Below are positions 36,707 to 46,045 of a stretch of DNA of 64,000 nucleotides, piece after piece (the stretch's first letter is position 1; each line of letters begins with the position of its first letter). The stretch comes from Flagellimonas yonaguniensis (GTDB taxonomy: Bacteria > Bacteroidota > Bacteroidia > Flavobacteriales > Flavobacteriaceae). The position numbers and the translations under genes were made by a program. Below the pieces are notes generated by a model, which worked only from the letters and a program-made list of their open reading frames with translations, ran no database searches and was not told the origin of the DNA. The DNA lies in the NCBI RefSeq assembly GCF_029193885.1, contig NZ_JARFVB010000007.1:112551-176550 (forward strand), given 5' to 3'.

Positions 36707-37180
36707 ATGAAAAATTTAAAACAGATCGCGAGTATGATAGTACTGCTTGCCATGATCCAGGCGCACGCCCAAAATGGCCCGACAGGGATCCTGAACTCAA
36801 CCACTACCAACACCTTCAACTACATCAAAGAAGGTGTTGAAATGCCTTATTCCGTTACGGTACAAGAGAGCCGGAATTACAAAACCATGTTTGCTCTTGC
36901 AGATATGGGAAAAGTTGATAAAGACAGGATAAACACTCCTGTCAAAGTATCGAAACTCATTACCGTCACAAACAATGCCAATCCACGTGACAATAGTGTC
37001 ATAGCCTTACGATATGACAAACAGGTTGCAGATACTTTTAAATTGGTGTCCACTGAAAAGGGATTTGCCATATCTGTAGCCAATAGGACCATGGATTATA
37101 TCATGGGCAAGGGAATCCAGTTTGCGAATACCGCGGATAGAGAATTCTTTATGGTTGACGAATTTGATGGTATGGAATAA
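36707..37180 (+). CDS. Secreted protein, unknown function
   Basis: 157 residues with a signal peptide (LAMIQAHAQ) and a mature beta-rich domain (SVTVQESRNYKTMFALADMG). No family was recognised. It stands alone. Confidence 0.65.
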   Translation: MKNLKQIASMIVLLAMIQAHAQNGPTGILNSTTTNTFNYIKEGVEMPYSVTVQESRNYKTMFALADMGKVDKDRINTPVKVSKLITVTNNANPRDNSVIALRYDKQVADTFKLVSTEKGFAISVANRTMDYIMGKGIQFANTADREFFMVDEFDGME

Positions 37181-37472
37181 ATGGAATTTATTTGATTTGT
37201 TCATGCAGAATCCCTAGAAATAGGGATTTTTCTATTTATTGTGGCAGTAATTGCCCTAATTTCCACACCTTTCTTTTACCCCTTTTTGGCCCAAGGGCAA
37301 TAAGATGGACCAAAGGAGACTTCGGCCATCAAATGCCCGGATGCCCAACGGATGCCCCTTGGCTTGTCAATCAAAAAAACTGCCTTGGAGCAATTGATAT
37401 GGGAACTTTGATCAATGGATTTTCCATGTGTACTGAGGTGATGGGAAATAACCCTTATAAGGTGCAAGAAAG
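37181..37472. other. Convergent spacer with AATCCC-N8-GGGATT, copy 3
   Basis: At 37209-37228 AATCCC and GGGATT flank 8 bases, the same geometry as the palindromes at 2000 and 5084, followed by T5. Because the neighbouring genes converge, here it may be a terminator. Confidence 0.4.
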
Positions 37473-37997
37473 TCAAAGGGACAATTCCCTTTCAAAATAC
37501 ACCTCTTCCTTATCATCCGGAGAATCCTTGACATAGCAATAGTATATTTTATTCAGGAATGCCCTGACGATCAATGCCTTTTTTGGGTTTTTACTGGAAT
37601 AGACGATTTGTCCCGCTTTGTACAGTTTGTTTACGGTGGATTTTTTGTTCAGTCGCAAACATTTCAGGGTTAAGTTCAAATCTATGGATATCATTTTGAA
37701 CCTATGTGTCGCAACAATCAAATAATCCGTAAACTTTGGGATAACTACGGTGTCCCCCAATTTCAAGAGGGTCGTTTCGTTGTCCATGGTTATTTGAGCC
37801 TTACCTTCTATGATCTCAAAAAATATGGATTTTGTAGACCCCTTGCCCTTTAGTTCCATTCCCACATCAAAGGACATTGCCTTGATCTCCCCCGTTTTTT
37901 TCTTTAGCACCGAGATGGTGGATATGGCGTTGGGCGCATAGGCCAATCTTTCCGTTATTTCATGGGAGATCATTTTTGAAAATTGTGTGTCGATCAT
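37473..37997 (-). CDS. Cupin fused to a small C-terminal domain
   Basis: About 174 residues. Residues 1-110 are a cupin like those at 17284 and 19550 (FFEIIEGKAQITMDN, LKLGDTVVIPKFTDYLIVA, FKMISIDL). Residues about 115-174 match the separate 87-residue protein at 17024 (YKAGQIVYSSKNPK, NKIYYCYVKDSP, EEVYFEREL). So one gene here equals two adjacent genes there. The ATG at 37997 is preferred to one 30 bp upstream because it begins the conserved part. Confidence 0.78.
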   Translation of the reverse strand: MIDTQFSKMISHEITERLAYAPNAISTISVLKKKTGEIKAMSFDVGMELKGKGSTKSIFFEIIEGKAQITMDNETTLLKLGDTVVIPKFTDYLIVATHRFKMISIDLNLTLKCLRLNKKSTVNKLYKAGQIVYSSKNPKKALIVRAFLNKIYYCYVKDSPDDKEEVYFERELSL

Positions 37998-38116
37998 GGT
38001 ATGGAATGTTAACGTTAAAAGGGACATTTATATCTTGAAAACCATTCTGGTTATCTTATCATAGGGCCCTTGCCCAGAACCTTTGGTCAAGAGCCAGGTG
38101 TACTTCCCATTGGGGT

Positions 38117-40096
38117 TCAATCAGTTCGGCGTTTTAATTTTTCTTGAAAATCGCTGATCACCCCTCCTTTTAAAAGTACTTCCATCTGTCGATCGCTCAT
38201 GGTATGTACCGCTTCAAATTCAAACAGTTGTCCGGACGCATTGGTTGCCCTTATGGGGATCCCGATCCTGCTTTTGATACCAGCTCGCAAGTTTACAAAA
38301 CTTAGCATACTTCCTTGCTCTATATTATCATAGTCCTCTTCATGTATAAATTCAAGGGGGAGTATACCAAAGTTTATCAGGTTTTGCCAAGCAATCCTTG
38401 CATAGGACTTGGCTATTACACATACCTGCCCCAAATATTTTGGGGCCAAAGCAGCGTGTTCCCTACTTGACCCTTGGGCATAGTTTTCGCCTGCTATGAC
38501 GACATGCCCCCCATATATTGGTTTGGCTTTGATTGCCCTTTCGTAAAAAGTGGGGTCTATCACTGAATAGGTATATTTACTGATTTCAGGGATGTTGCTC
38601 CTAAATGGCAACACGTCCGCTCCTGCTTTGAGAATTTCATCGGTGGATACATTATCCCCCATTTTTAACAATACAGGGATATTGTATTGATCGGACATAG
38701 GTGAAAAATGCGGTAGCTCCTTTATGTTGGGGCCTTTCTCCAATTGAACTCCAGACCCATCTTCAAGTGGTGCCACCAAAAGGTCGGAATTTATGATCTC
38801 TTTTTCGGGGCTAGAATAGGTAGGATACGGTATATCGAATAATTTCCCCAAATCCCTGGGATCGGTAATTTTCCCTGTCAAAGCTGATGCGGCTGCCGTT
38901 TCAGGACTGCACAGGTACACTTGGTCATCTTCAGTTCCCGACCTGCTGGGAAAATTCCTTGGCATAGTCCTCAAGCTTATGGTATTTGAAGATGGAGCCT
39001 GTCCCATCCCAATACAGCCCATGCATCCTGATTGGTGGAACCTAGCCCCTGCCTTGATCAAATTTGCAAAACTATGGTTCTTGATCATATTCAGGATAAG
39101 CTGTCTCGACGTCGGGTTGATATCAAAGGACACCCCATTATTGACCGTTCTGTTTTTAACAATATGACCAGCGATCCAAAAGTCCCGTAGTCCGGGGTTG
39201 GCAGATGATCCAATTACGACCTGTCCAACGGATCTTCCGGCCACCTCTCTCACGGGGACCACATTTCCCGGACTGGACGGCAGCGCAATTAAAGGTTCCA
39301 ACCCATCCAGGACAATTTCTTCGTTTAGGTCATATTTACAATCCTTATCTGAAATGATTTCGACCCAGTCCCCAGGTCTCCCCTGCGCCTTTAAAAAGCG
39401 ATATGTTTCATGGTCACTGGGAAAAACCGTACTGGTGGCACCCAGTTCCGCCCCCATATTGGCAATAACATGCCTGTCCATGGCACTAAGGTTTTTCAAT
39501 CCGTCACCATAATATTCCATAATCTTGCCGACACCTCCTTTTACCCCATACCTCCGCAACATTTCCAGGACGATATCCTTGGCACTGACCCACTCGGGAA
39601 GGTTCCCTGTAAGCTTCACCCCCATGATCTGCGGCATTTTCACATAATATGGTTCCCCGGCAATCACCGACGCCACATCAAGTCCTCCCGTTCCTATGGC
39701 GAGCATTCCAAGCGATCCAGCGGCACAACTGTGGCTATCGGAACCAACCAGTGTTTTTCCGGGGATTCCGAACCGTTGCATGTGGACGGGGTGGCTTACA
39801 CCATTGCCGGGACGGCTGTACCATAAACCAAACCGCTGAGCTGCCGTATAAAGAAATAAATGGTCGTCCGCATTCTTATGGTCGGTTTGCAACAGGTTAT
39901 GGTCCACATATTGGACCGCTATTTCCGTTTTAGCCCTTTTTAGGCCCATGGCTTCCAGTTCAAGCTGGACTAAGGTTCCGGTTGCATCCTGTAAAAGGGC
40001 CTGGTCGATCCTTATCCCTATTTCCCTTCCGGGGATGGCTTCGCCTTCAATAAGGTGGTGGTCGATCAGTTTTTGGGTCACATTGAATGGGTTCAT
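38117..40096 (-). CDS. Aconitate hydratase (short-type aconitase)
   Basis: A 659-residue aconitase with the substrate loop GSDSHSCAAGSLGMLAIGTG, the iron-sulfur region SGCMGCIGMGQAPSSN and the swivel-domain GENYAQGSSREHAALAPKYL. It interconverts citrate and isocitrate. It is shorter than the AcnA/AcnB types (about 900) and resembles the 640-660-residue class. It is not near other TCA genes. A closely related isomerase acting on another hydroxyacid is possible. Confidence 0.85.
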   Translation of the reverse strand: MNPFNVTQKLIDHHLIEGEAIPGREIGIRIDQALLQDATGTLVQLELEAMGLKRAKTEIAVQYVDHNLLQTDHKNADDHLFLYTAAQRFGLWYSRPGNGVSHPVHMQRFGIPGKTLVGSDSHSCAAGSLGMLAIGTGGLDVASVIAGEPYYVKMPQIMGVKLTGNLPEWVSAKDIVLEMLRRYGVKGGVGKIMEYYGDGLKNLSAMDRHVIANMGAELGATSTVFPSDHETYRFLKAQGRPGDWVEIISDKDCKYDLNEEIVLDGLEPLIALPSSPGNVVPVREVAGRSVGQVVIGSSANPGLRDFWIAGHIVKNRTVNNGVSFDINPTSRQLILNMIKNHSFANLIKAGARFHQSGCMGCIGMGQAPSSNTISLRTMPRNFPSRSGTEDDQVYLCSPETAAASALTGKITDPRDLGKLFDIPYPTYSSPEKEIINSDLLVAPLEDGSGVQLEKGPNIKELPHFSPMSDQYNIPVLLKMGDNVSTDEILKAGADVLPFRSNIPEISKYTYSVIDPTFYERAIKAKPIYGGHVVIAGENYAQGSSREHAALAPKYLGQVCVIAKSYARIAWQNLINFGILPLEFIHEEDYDNIEQGSMLSFVNLRAGIKSRIGIPIRATNASGQLFEFEAVHTMSDRQMEVLLKGGVISDFQEKLKRRTD

Positions 40097-40529
40097 GGGC
40101 TTCTATATTTTTTACTGGACGAAAAATCAGGGAGCCACTTTCTTATACTGTTCCGTAGGGGGAAGGTGGATATCAAAATCGGGCAGGAGGTTTCCTTATG
40201 AAGTTACGCAAATTTTCTGGATAATTTTGGTTTTTCGGGAGAATTCATGGCTATGGCTTTTTAGGATGGAAGAGACCATATTAACGAATGGTCATTATGG
40301 AGTGCCAGGTTTATCCAACCTTCCCGTTTTAGCATCTATCCTGATAATTGATGAATGTAAAAGCTTCACTCAAAGTTAAAACCACAAAATTCATAAATCC
40401 ACATATACCTGTAAAAAGAGATATAGTGCAAAAAACGGTCAAAGCGAACCACTGAAAACGGAATTCTTTAAGCCATCCAAAAAAACCGTTTCAGACTATG
40501 TCATAAAAGAGTTTATTTTAATTTTTGCC
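40097..40529. other. Intergenic region
   Basis: No gene seen; possibly part of the scar region that follows. Confidence 0.35.
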
Positions 40530-40664
40530 ATGCTCTCTTTAACCCGGCGCGGGTGGTATACTAAGACCGTCCTATCCACTTTTGGCAAGAACTACAGTTT
40601 TGAATTAAAAAATATCAATGCGGAAAAATACAATGTTGCTGTTACCATAAAATTTCCGGTATAA
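40530..40664 (+). pseudogene. Remnant of a LytS-type histidine kinase C-terminus
   Basis: The last 25 residues (FGKNYSFELKNINAEKYNVAV then TIKFPV, stop) look like the end of a LytS-type kinase. The bases before (TATACTAAGACCGTCC) read best as a frame-shifted version of the usual N-x-x-x-R-L segment. Only a short tail remains. Confidence 0.4.
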
Positions 40665-40676
40665 ACTGCATTTTTA

Positions 40677-40901
40677 ATGGAAACACTGGTTTGGCATACT
40701 GAACGTACCCTTGTCGCAATGCTATTGAGAAGCGTGAAATACGAGAAGATATACTTGAACCCTCCAAGCGACCGTATTGACCCTTTTCTATCATTGGCGG
40801 TGTACTTTGATTCTTATAACCATGAAAGAAGACATCAGTTCATCGACTATAAAAGACCTATCGATCTATTTAAGAGAGCGGCTTATAATCAAGGAGTATA
40901 A
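40677..40901 (+). pseudogene. IS3-family transposase remnant
   Basis: The segment RSVKYEKIYLNPPSD, YFDSYNHERRHQFIDYKRP, FKRAA is the C-terminal end of an IS3-type orfB transposase. The catalytic core is missing, so the element is dead. It marks an old insertion next to the kinase remnant. Confidence 0.75.
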
Positions 40902-40946
40902 TCCCTAAATATGACTATATTTGGGGAATACAATCCCTAAATATGA
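40901..40946 (+). promoter_or_regulatory. Repeated operator overlapping the DUF4143 gene start
   Basis: ATCCCTAAATATGA occurs at 40901-40914 and 40933-40946 (period 32). The first copy also forms a dyad, TCCCTAAATAT-GACT-ATATTTGGGGA (40902-40927). The second copy contains the start codon of the next gene. It fits an autoregulatory operator. Confidence 0.5.
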
Positions 40947-42058
40947 TAAATAGGAGTTTAGAAGAGAAAATAAAAAATCGTTTTGGTACAGGAAAGGCTA
41001 TTCTATTGATTGGTCCAAGGCAAGTAGGTAAAACTACGCTTTTCAATAAATTGCTCGAGGATAAGGATTACCTATTTTTAAACGGGGATGATCCTACTGT
41101 CCGAAAACTACTTTCCAGTCCCAATTCAGAGCAACTCAAAAATATTATTGGTGATTTCAAGACTGTATTTATTGATGAGGCCCAACGAATCGATAATATA
41201 GGACTTACCCTTAAGTTAATTACCGATCAACTTAAAGGAGTTCAATTACTGGTGAGCGGCTCATCGGCTTTTGAACTGAACAACCATACCCAGGAGCCTC
41301 TTACCGGCAGAAAATGGGAATATCAGCTCTACCCTATCTCTTGGACAGAATTTGAATCCAATGTAGGATATCTTAAAGCCGAACAGCAGCTTGAGCTGCG
41401 TGTTATTTATGGAATGTATCCAGATGTCATCAATAATTTCGGAGCAGAAAAGGAAATCTTAAAACAACTTGCCGACAGTTATTTATATAAGGACATTCTA
41501 AGCTATGGTGGCATTCGAAAACCGGAGGTTTTAGAAAAACTATTAAGAGCCTTAGCCTTCCAAATAGGCAGCGAGGTAAGTTATAATGAATTGTCACAGC
41601 TCATAGGTATAGATAAAAAAACAGTAGCTACGTACATTGATTTACTTTGTCAGGCGTATGTCATATTCAAGCTCCCAAGTTTCAGTAAAAATTTACGAAA
41701 CGAAATCAAGACCAATCAAAAAATCTATTTCTACGATACCGGTGTTCGCAATATGATTATAGGTGATTTGAATCCTATGGAAATTCGCCAAGATAAGGGC
41801 AACCTCTGGGAGAATTTTTTAATAGCCGAACGTTTGAAGCATAATTCATATACTGGTTCACTGGCCAAAGGCTATTTTTGGAGAACGGTATCGCAACAAG
41901 AGATTGACTATGTTGAAGAAGAGGCTGGAAAACTAGAGGCGTTTGAAATCAAGTGGAATCCAAAAAGTAAAGTAAAAGTTCCTAAAGCTTTTGAAACCGC
42001 TTATGATGCCCAAATTACAGTGATCAACAAAGATAGTTTTAGAGATTTTTTAAAATAG
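40943..42058 (+). CDS. AAA ATPase with DUF4143 domain
   Basis: A 371-residue protein: N-terminal AAA_14 ATPase with Walker A (LIGPRQVGKTT, about 22-32) and Walker B (TVFIDEAQ), then a winged helix (NELSQLIGIDKKTVATYIDL) and a C-terminal DUF4143 nuclease-like domain (ENFLIAERLKH; EIDYVEEEAGKLEAFEIKWN). These genes are mobile in bacteria and archaea; the role is unproven. It follows the dead IS3 element directly. Confidence 0.88.
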   Translation: MINRSLEEKIKNRFGTGKAILLIGPRQVGKTTLFNKLLEDKDYLFLNGDDPTVRKLLSSPNSEQLKNIIGDFKTVFIDEAQRIDNIGLTLKLITDQLKGVQLLVSGSSAFELNNHTQEPLTGRKWEYQLYPISWTEFESNVGYLKAEQQLELRVIYGMYPDVINNFGAEKEILKQLADSYLYKDILSYGGIRKPEVLEKLLRALAFQIGSEVSYNELSQLIGIDKKTVATYIDLLCQAYVIFKLPSFSKNLRNEIKTNQKIYFYDTGVRNMIIGDLNPMEIRQDKGNLWENFLIAERLKHNSYTGSLAKGYFWRTVSQQEIDYVEEEAGKLEAFEIKWNPKSKVKVPKAFETAYDAQITVINKDSFRDFLK

Positions 42059-42331
42059 AGGGTCATGTGAAAACGTCGGACACAATCAAGTATGGTCAAA
42101 TTACTAATATGTTATTGGTTAGCATCCATATAAAGCCGTAAATGAGGTGGCTTAAATAATACGCTTTTAACGTTCTTCTCTTATTGCATCCAACGATAAT
42201 TATTAAAACAGCTGGTTTTAAACTTTATCTATAAAGTGGTGCAAAAATGGATTTTTTTTAATTGGCCCTACTCTTGATGGCCCCTCTCAATTAATGATGT
42301 CAAGATTACAATCCTGGATTATATTGCAAGG
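42059..42331. other. Intergenic region
   Basis: Convergent spacer; nothing recognised. Confidence 0.4.
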
Positions 42332-42739
42332 TCAGAGAACACTTCCCGTTTGAAGCAATACCCTGGCCCTGAAATCATTGAATTCTTTACAGAATTTTTC
42401 AAAACGATCTTTCAGGGACCCGTGTTGTTCCCTAAAAACGTTGTCCCTATCGGCGTTCTTCCCTTTGGGCATTCCCAATAACAGACCATGATGGTTGGTC
42501 ACCTCCGATTTGATATCGACAATCATATCCCTCTTGGTCTTGATCCTTTTTTTGTACAAGTGGTTCTGTTCCCTCATGGTATCTGTCGACACAGTGTCGA
42601 AAACATCCGAGCCCAATAAACGATCAAGGAACACAATCTCATTTTCCATATGGCCAATCAGCGATTTCCATCGTTTTATATCAAAATGGAAATCGGAGAA
42701 TATCTCTTCAAATGAATCTTCCTTCTTTTTTGTCATCAT
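42332..42739 (-). CDS. Helical protein, unknown
   Basis: 135 residues, mostly charged helix, no signal peptide or membrane span (FHFDIKRWKSLIGHMENEIV; LKDRFEKFCKEFNDFRARVL). No family was recognised. Last gene of a leftward group with TerB-like and RMD1-like proteins. Confidence 0.6.
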   Translation of the reverse strand: MMTKKKEDSFEEIFSDFHFDIKRWKSLIGHMENEIVFLDRLLGSDVFDTVSTDTMREQNHLYKKRIKTKRDMIVDIKSEVTNHHGLLLGMPKGKNADRDNVFREQHGSLKDRFEKFCKEFNDFRARVLLQTGSVL

Positions 42740-42787
42740 ACCCTTTTTTGACCTAATTATACTTGGGAGCGCTATTTCGTTTAAAGA

Positions 42788-43210
42788 TCAACCCTGAATC
42801 AACATGCGATATTCCTTACTGCTCAATTTGCTGGTAAATATCCTCACCGAATTCTCCAAGATTTCTTTTGCCTTTTCCTCGGAATAGCCCAGTTCAACGG
42901 CATATCTTAGCACCAATTTCTGTTCTTGGTCATTCATATAATGTTCTGTATAAACGGTCCTGAACAGGGTATAAATGCCTTCCAGCCTTTCCTCAACACC
43001 CTTGGCGGGGGTTGGGACGTATTTTTCGGGGTGCGCCACTATACGTCGATAATCCTCTGGTTTAATATCCATTTTCTCGGACAGTCTGCGGATCACTTTT
43101 TCTTCTTGAGGGTCCACCGAGCCATCCTTCGTGACCAATCTGACGATGGACGCAAAATGGGCAATCCTATTTTTGTGTTCGTTGTATTCCAAAAGGTTTA
43201 CTACTTCCAT
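42788..43210 (-). CDS. TerB-like domain protein
   Basis: 140 residues resembling a TerB domain: helical, with acidic residues (RLVTKDGSVDPQEEKVIRRL; DYRRIVAHPEKY; LRYAVELGYSEEKAKEI). TerB domains are linked to membrane-associated stress complexes. It starts 9 bp after the RMD1-like gene. Confidence 0.7.
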   Translation of the reverse strand: MEVVNLLEYNEHKNRIAHFASIVRLVTKDGSVDPQEEKVIRRLSEKMDIKPEDYRRIVAHPEKYVPTPAKGVEERLEGIYTLFRTVYTEHYMNDQEQKLVLRYAVELGYSEEKAKEILENSVRIFTSKLSSKEYRMLIQG

Positions 43211-43219
43211 ATAAAAGGT

Positions 43220-44056
43220 TTAATTGATGAACTTTATAAGCAGCAGGTCCATGACCTCGACAAGGATGAGGATAATGATCACCCATTCCAACCGGTTGTT
43301 CTCGCGATGAAAGGTAATCTCCTTAAAGAGATCCAGGTTATCCTTGATGATCTCTAACTGGTCGTGTATGCTCCTATATCTATTCTTAAGATCAAAAGTG
43401 GCCTTAAGGTGCTGATCGAGTTTGTTCAGTTCCCCATCTTCCCAAGTTGCTTCTGGCGAATCGAAAATATAGAGGTTCTCTGAAATCCTGTTTTTCACAT
43501 TGAGTACCCTGCCAATGTATTTTTTAAGCTTTGTCCCTCCAATGCTCAACCGGCCGTTCACTTCCAGATTGGAGGTGTGCTTTTCGGTATCCGCCAAAAT
43601 TTCCCCTGATATCCAGGCATATCTGTTCAACGCAATGGATTGGGATACATGGAGCATGATCAACCGGAGTGCATCCACATGGAACTTGGCAAGATTGACC
43701 TTATCATAAGTGATCTTGTCCTCCTTATTGCCCACACATATCTCTATTTTTTCCACTAGTCTGGTCTCCAGCGGATTTTTGTAATGGGGCAGGACCTCAT
43801 CTATCACCTTCTCCCTTTCCTCCGGGCCGGCATTATAGGTACAGACCACACCATATTTGAAGATATAGACAAACTCGCCCTTATATCTTTCAAAGAATAG
43901 TTCGTCATTATCGGAAACAATGAGCCTGCCCCTGAACATTGTTTTACAGGAAGGGACGGAAATGGCTTCTGCAATCTGGTGTGCATGGGCCAAATGCCCA
44001 GATGATGGGTGCCTTCTCTTCATTTCCGGGGCGATTAAATCCAATGGTGTTTCCAT
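43220..44056 (-). CDS. RMD1/YagE family protein (DUF155)
   Basis: 278 residues of the RMD1 (DUF155) family: an N-terminal alpha/beta part (FVYIFKYGVVCTYNAGPEER), a helical middle (MLHVSQSIALNRY) and a single C-terminal membrane helix (EWVIIILILVEVMDLLLIKF). Eukaryotic relatives sit in mitochondrial membranes; the bacterial role is unclear. Confidence 0.82.
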   Translation of the reverse strand: METPLDLIAPEMKRRHPSSGHLAHAHQIAEAISVPSCKTMFRGRLIVSDNDELFFERYKGEFVYIFKYGVVCTYNAGPEEREKVIDEVLPHYKNPLETRLVEKIEICVGNKEDKITYDKVNLAKFHVDALRLIMLHVSQSIALNRYAWISGEILADTEKHTSNLEVNGRLSIGGTKLKKYIGRVLNVKNRISENLYIFDSPEATWEDGELNKLDQHLKATFDLKNRYRSIHDQLEIIKDNLDLFKEITFHRENNRLEWVIIILILVEVMDLLLIKFIN

Positions 44057-44110
44057 GTCAACTATATTTAAAACCGATATTCACATCTCCCTCAAATCCA
44101 ATCTGAAAGC

Positions 44111-44383
44111 TTACAGATCTTGATCAAGGGCAAAGTTCACAAAGATGCTCGAATGAAAACTGGCACATTCATCATTCCCATTTGGTTCGTTCTTTGCGAG
44201 AAGATAAGGGTCCGCTTCAGTCACTTTATTGGAAAGGTTTGGATCTGCCCCATTTTTCACCGGCAACCCGACGGATATAACACCAGAGTATTCCAATACT
44301 GTCGTAGGCCCATGTTTTTCAAGGACTTTGGATATGGTTATTAGGATGACAAGGAAGGTAAACAGTAAAAAGGGCTTTCTCAT
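44111..44383 (-). CDS. Small secreted or anchored protein, unknown
   Basis: 90 residues with an N-terminal hydrophobic segment (FLLFTFLVILITISKVL) and a polar remainder. No family was recognised. It is the first gene of the leftward group, 54 bp before the RMD1-like gene. Confidence 0.5.
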   Translation of the reverse strand: MRKPFLLFTFLVILITISKVLEKHGPTTVLEYSGVISVGLPVKNGADPNLSNKVTEADPYLLAKNEPNGNDECASFHSSIFVNFALDQDL

Positions 44384-45312
44384 TTTTCGGTAAATTTTAA
44401 TAGGTTTTTGTAATGGGTCTCACCGAAAACTATATCACCTCAAGATCGGTCGCTTTTAGCGGGGATTATAACAATGGTCCGCATGTGATCTGTAAAAAAT
44501 GTTTCTGTCTACTCCATACACGCCTTTTTCTTCGAATTTTTGTCAGTTGTTGGTATTTAACGTTATTGGCCGGCCTTCTATGCCGATAAACTCCCCACTG
44601 ATGTAAACTACTCCCATTTACTCCAAGGAGCGGTTACTTCCGTGGCAATCCAATAAAGACCGTGAAGATCAGTAATGGGTTCGGTTCCTTATCCATAAGG
44701 ATACTTTTGGTATAGATCTCCAGAGATTCCAAAGCCCGAATCCAAAAAATAACTTTGTTGGGAGTTTTCGCCCCTACCCTTGGGAGCACATAAATTTCGT
44801 ATCAAAGGTAGTCGAAATACGATCACATCGTATTTTTTTGTGCTTTATTTAATCATTCGCAAATTTCTGATATTTAAATAAATAGATGTTTTGTCATGAA
44901 GCGACTAAAAAGCCTTTAAATCACTGGCCCAAAGGCGGGAGGACTGAAAAATAAATGCACCCATAAATGATTCCATGTGATGAACAGCACCCGTAAGAGT
45001 ATTTGGATACATATTGTCATGTAGTGTAGGTTGCATTGGATGGGGCAGACCATTGGAACCACTGAAAAAGGGCAAATATGAACCATCCAATATTACATTA
45101 TAACCATGTATTGGTCGGTGTCCTACTTTTGTTTTACGGTGGCCATTTTTTCCAGCAAAGGTAGTATACCATGCCCGTTTTTGCATTCCGGGGCGTAATA
45201 GACAAGGTGGTGATCAAAAAATACGAAAGCATCAGGATATAGAACGGGTAGGTAATTTCAGTGTCGGTAAACAATAAGACTACTTAGGTTCGTTTCGAAA
45301 TCTTCAGCGTTC
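44384..45312. other. Long non-coding scar region
   Basis: About 930 bp without a clear gene. A leftward frame (45186-44905) has no recognisable features and is probably remnant. A perfect hairpin AAATACGAT-CAC-ATCGTATTT with a T run is at 44815-44838. The region ends in the fragment at 45313. Confidence 0.45.
44815..44838 (+). terminator. Stem-loop terminator
   Basis: Perfect 9-bp arms around CAC, followed by a T run. Confidence 0.55.
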
Positions 45313-45474
45313 AAACATCCGGAACATAAAGAACTAAAAGAATGGGTAAATAACAAACATGTTGCTATTGATGGCGAATATGATATCCAAAACTTTCATC
45401 CAGAAAGGATAAATTATCAATTGCTCAATTTAGATACTTATATCAAGGATTGGGAAAATGAACATCATAAATAG
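45313..45474 (+). pseudogene. Fragment of a pRiA4b ORF-3 family gene
   Basis: 53 codons and a stop that follow the C-terminus of the intact protein at 10726: KHPEHKELKEWVNNKHVAID, YDIQNFHPERINYQLLNLD, YIKDWENEHHK versus RHPEHKETKAWVNSKLVALD and so on. An in-frame stop at 45268 and loss of similarity upstream show that only the tail survives. Confidence 0.8.
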
Positions 45475-45658
45475 TAAAAACCGTTTAAAAAAGTGGCTTG
45501 TCAACGATATTGGTTTTGAAGAAAACCTCCCCTAAAAATCGGTGCATCTACAGGGATACCTTTTCAAGGTATTGCAATAGCCCCATATTGCGGCCATTAT
45601 TTAGAACCTTCTTGCAACGGTCAAAAATATATCGTATTATTGCGATTAAATAATTAAT
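45475..45658 (+). promoter_or_regulatory. arsR promoter region with ArsR-type operator
   Basis: ATCGTATTATTGCGAT (45631-45646), followed by TAA, is a dyad with ATCG/CGAT ends, 12 bp before the arsR start. A stronger copy lies after arsR at 46008-46029. Confidence 0.65.
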
Positions 45659-45991
45659 ATGGGACTGGCCAAGACCGAAATATTTACCGAAAACCAGAAT
45701 GAGCTCGCCCTCATCGGGAAGGTATTTGCCCATCCCGCCCGGATTGCCATATTGCAGCACCTCTTCAAGGTCAAGGCGTGTGTCTGCGGTGACCTTGTGG
45801 ACGAAATTGGATTGGCACAGCCCACCGTTTCCCAGCACTTGAAGGAACTTCGGAACATGGGACTGATCAAGGGCGATGTGGAGGGTACTAGTGTCTGTTA
45901 CTGTGTCAATGTGGCCAACTGGAACGAAATGAAGGATAAGTTCAAGGCATTCCTGGATCAGGGGATCGAACTGGACCAAGAGTGCTGTTAG
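45659..45991 (+). CDS. arsR: ArsR/SmtB-family arsenic-responsive repressor
   Basis: 110 residues: winged helix with LIGKVFAHPARIAILQHL, the metal-site region KACVCGDLVDEI (two Cys) and recognition helix LAQPTVSQHLKELRNMGLI. It ends in Cys-Cys, which could add As(III) ligands. It would repress this operon until arsenite or antimonite binds. Confidence 0.92.
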   Translation: MGLAKTEIFTENQNELALIGKVFAHPARIAILQHLFKVKACVCGDLVDEIGLAQPTVSQHLKELRNMGLIKGDVEGTSVCYCVNVANWNEMKDKFKAFLDQGIELDQECC

Positions 45992-46007
45992 TATTTTTTT
46001 GAACTAA

Positions 46008-46029
46008 TTAATCGTTTTATTGCGATTAA
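46008..46029 (+). promoter_or_regulatory. Second ArsR operator
   Basis: TTAATCG and CGATTAA, perfect 7-bp arms with 8 bases between. Shares ATCGTnTTATTGCGATTAA with the site before arsR. Placed between arsR and the rest of the operon, it may control an internal promoter. Confidence 0.65.
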
Positions 46030-46045
46030 CAAATAAACTAAAACC

